From Candidatus Baldrarchaeota archaeon (GTDB lineage: Archaea > Asgardarchaeota > Baldrarchaeia > Baldrarchaeales > DXJG01): a DNA stretch of 64,000 nt. The position numbers were made by a program, and so were the translations under genes. The stretch lies in assembly GCA_030587435.1 (NCBI GenBank), contig JAUQZC010000010.1, positions 16,504-80,503 of the forward strand, in the 5' to 3' direction. Position 1 is the first letter of the stretch, and each line of letters starts with the position of its first letter. This document shows positions 63,610-64,000 of the stretch, one piece after another. The notes beneath the pieces were generated by a model. The model saw only the letters and a program-made list of their open reading frames with translations. It ran no database searches and was not told the DNA's origin.

Positions 63610-63919
63610 TACTATCCCCCATATTACCTTTCTCTCATGCAATATTTAACAAATATAATTTAAACTATATGCCTCTTGCGATATCGATTTGCCAGAACGT
63701 TAGTAACTGCTCTTTATCTTTTGTCAACTCTTTTTACAGTTTGAAGTTCAGCCGTTTTAAGTCCAAGATTTTTATACAAACAAAAAAACATCAATACATT
63801 AAAAGTCCTCCTCGCCCCTTAAATTTAACCTTAAAAGTTAAATGTGCATGTTATTAACATAACTCTGAGTGAAGAACTACTATCTCTGACACCTCATTAA
63901 GGAAAAGAGAGGGCTAAAC
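63610..63919. other. 310-bp divergent spacer between mtd and fwdD
   Basis: No gene is recognised. TTTTTATAC near 63768-63776 is TATA-like. GAGAGGGC at 63907-63914 is the fwdD ribosome-binding site. It likely holds two divergent C1-gene promoters. Confidence 0.4.
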
Positions 63920-64000
63920 ATGATTAAAGTAATTTTAATAACAGGTAGAAGTTTAGATCAAGGAGTATCTAAAGAACTGGGAAAATTCTCCAAAGAATAT
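63920..64000 (+). CDS. fwdD: formylmethanofuran dehydrogenase subunit D, N-terminal fragment
   Basis: The first 27 codons only; the gene runs off the right edge. The sequence VILITGRSLDQGVSKELGK matches the start of FwdD/FmdD, the molybdopterin-dinucleotide-binding subunit of formylmethanofuran dehydrogenase (VILITGRTIxQGxxKELGK in methanogens). ATG 63920 follows GAGAGGGC. This would supply step one of the methyl branch next to mtd and mer. Because only 27 residues are visible, completeness cannot be judged. Confidence 0.8.
   Translation, partial: MIKVILITGRSLDQGVSKELGKFSKEY

Noticed and set aside
1..64000. CRISPR arrays, insertion sequences, tRNA and rRNA genes
   Set aside because: I looked through the intergenic regions and saw no regularly spaced repeats, transposase genes, or tRNA cloverleaf; reading by eye could miss an intron-containing tRNA or small C/D RNA.

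Overview
This is an AT-rich archaeal chromosome segment. Archaeal markers cover most of it: RadA and RadB, PriS/PriL, GINS51, PCNA, TFS, Rpo11, Csl4, Nop10, aIF2-alpha, L44e, S27e, AglB, CarS, the archaeal mevalonate branch, F420 and methanopterin genes, and an archaeal CODH/ACS operon. The gene set (H4MPT Wood-Ljungdahl genes without mcr or mtr in view, glycine-cleavage GcvT/GcvH, and one long information-processing operon) fits an anaerobic, acetyl-CoA-pathway archaeon of the Bathyarchaeia/TACK type. That placement is inference; no rRNA or tRNA gene was found to settle it.

Layout. 1-5.5 kb: UPF0147 (cut by the window edge), a p27-type Zn-ribbon protein, the Hef helicase-nuclease, a small PRC-barrel-like protein and a multidomain PAPS-reductase-like iron-sulfur protein. 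5.6-11.7 kb (minus strand): an HD hydrolase, then an operon for the archaeal mevalonate route (phosphomevalonate dehydratase AcnX large and small subunits, UbiD-type decarboxylase, UbiX), led by an RNase-H-fold protein and a PAC4-like proteasome-assembly chaperone. 11.8-14.6 kb: radB-carS, a 3-TM protein and radA. 14.6-19.6 kb: cofE overlapping a DHPS-like gene, gcvT-gcvH and a COG3199 kinase-like gene. 19.7-23.1 kb: a very long AglB with sequon-rich repeats.

23.1-32.2 kb (minus strand): a near-continuous information-processing cluster running METTL5-like methyltransferase, Csl4, DUF2067, Rpo11, RNase III-like, TFS, a small unknown, an OB-fold protein, PCNA, PriL, PriS, GINS51, L44e, S27e, aIF2-alpha, Nop10. 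32.3-34.1 kb: enolase and UPF0146.

34.1-58.7 kb: an energy and carbon block bracketed by two tandem pairs of paralogous nucleotidyltransferase genes. Inside are a NuoC-like gene followed by a single-chain ferredoxin-NuoB-NuoD fusion, a decayed fifth nucleotidyltransferase copy, DUF166, CooC, CooT, cdhA-B-C-D-E, a RACo-like corrinoid activator, a second CooC-type ATPase, DUF3786, a BioD/DRTGG protein, a CofE paralogue and ftr.

58.9-64 kb: an ECF S-component behind a perfect 15-bp inverted repeat, a winged-helix/PfkB kinase fusion, mer, a 90-aa unknown, mtd, and the first codons of fwdD at the right edge.

Together fwd, ftr, mtd and mer build the methyl branch on methanopterin. CdhDE pass the methyl group and CdhAB supply CO to CdhC for acetyl-CoA. 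CooC, CooT, RACo and probably DUF3786 mature or reactivate that machinery. The fused Nuo-like protein is a candidate partner for low-potential electrons. The most unusual items are this fusion with both NiFe CxxC motifs reduced to CxxD, the nucleotidyltransferase bracket with its pseudogene remnant, the palindrome at 59674-59709, and a possible ATT start codon for radA.
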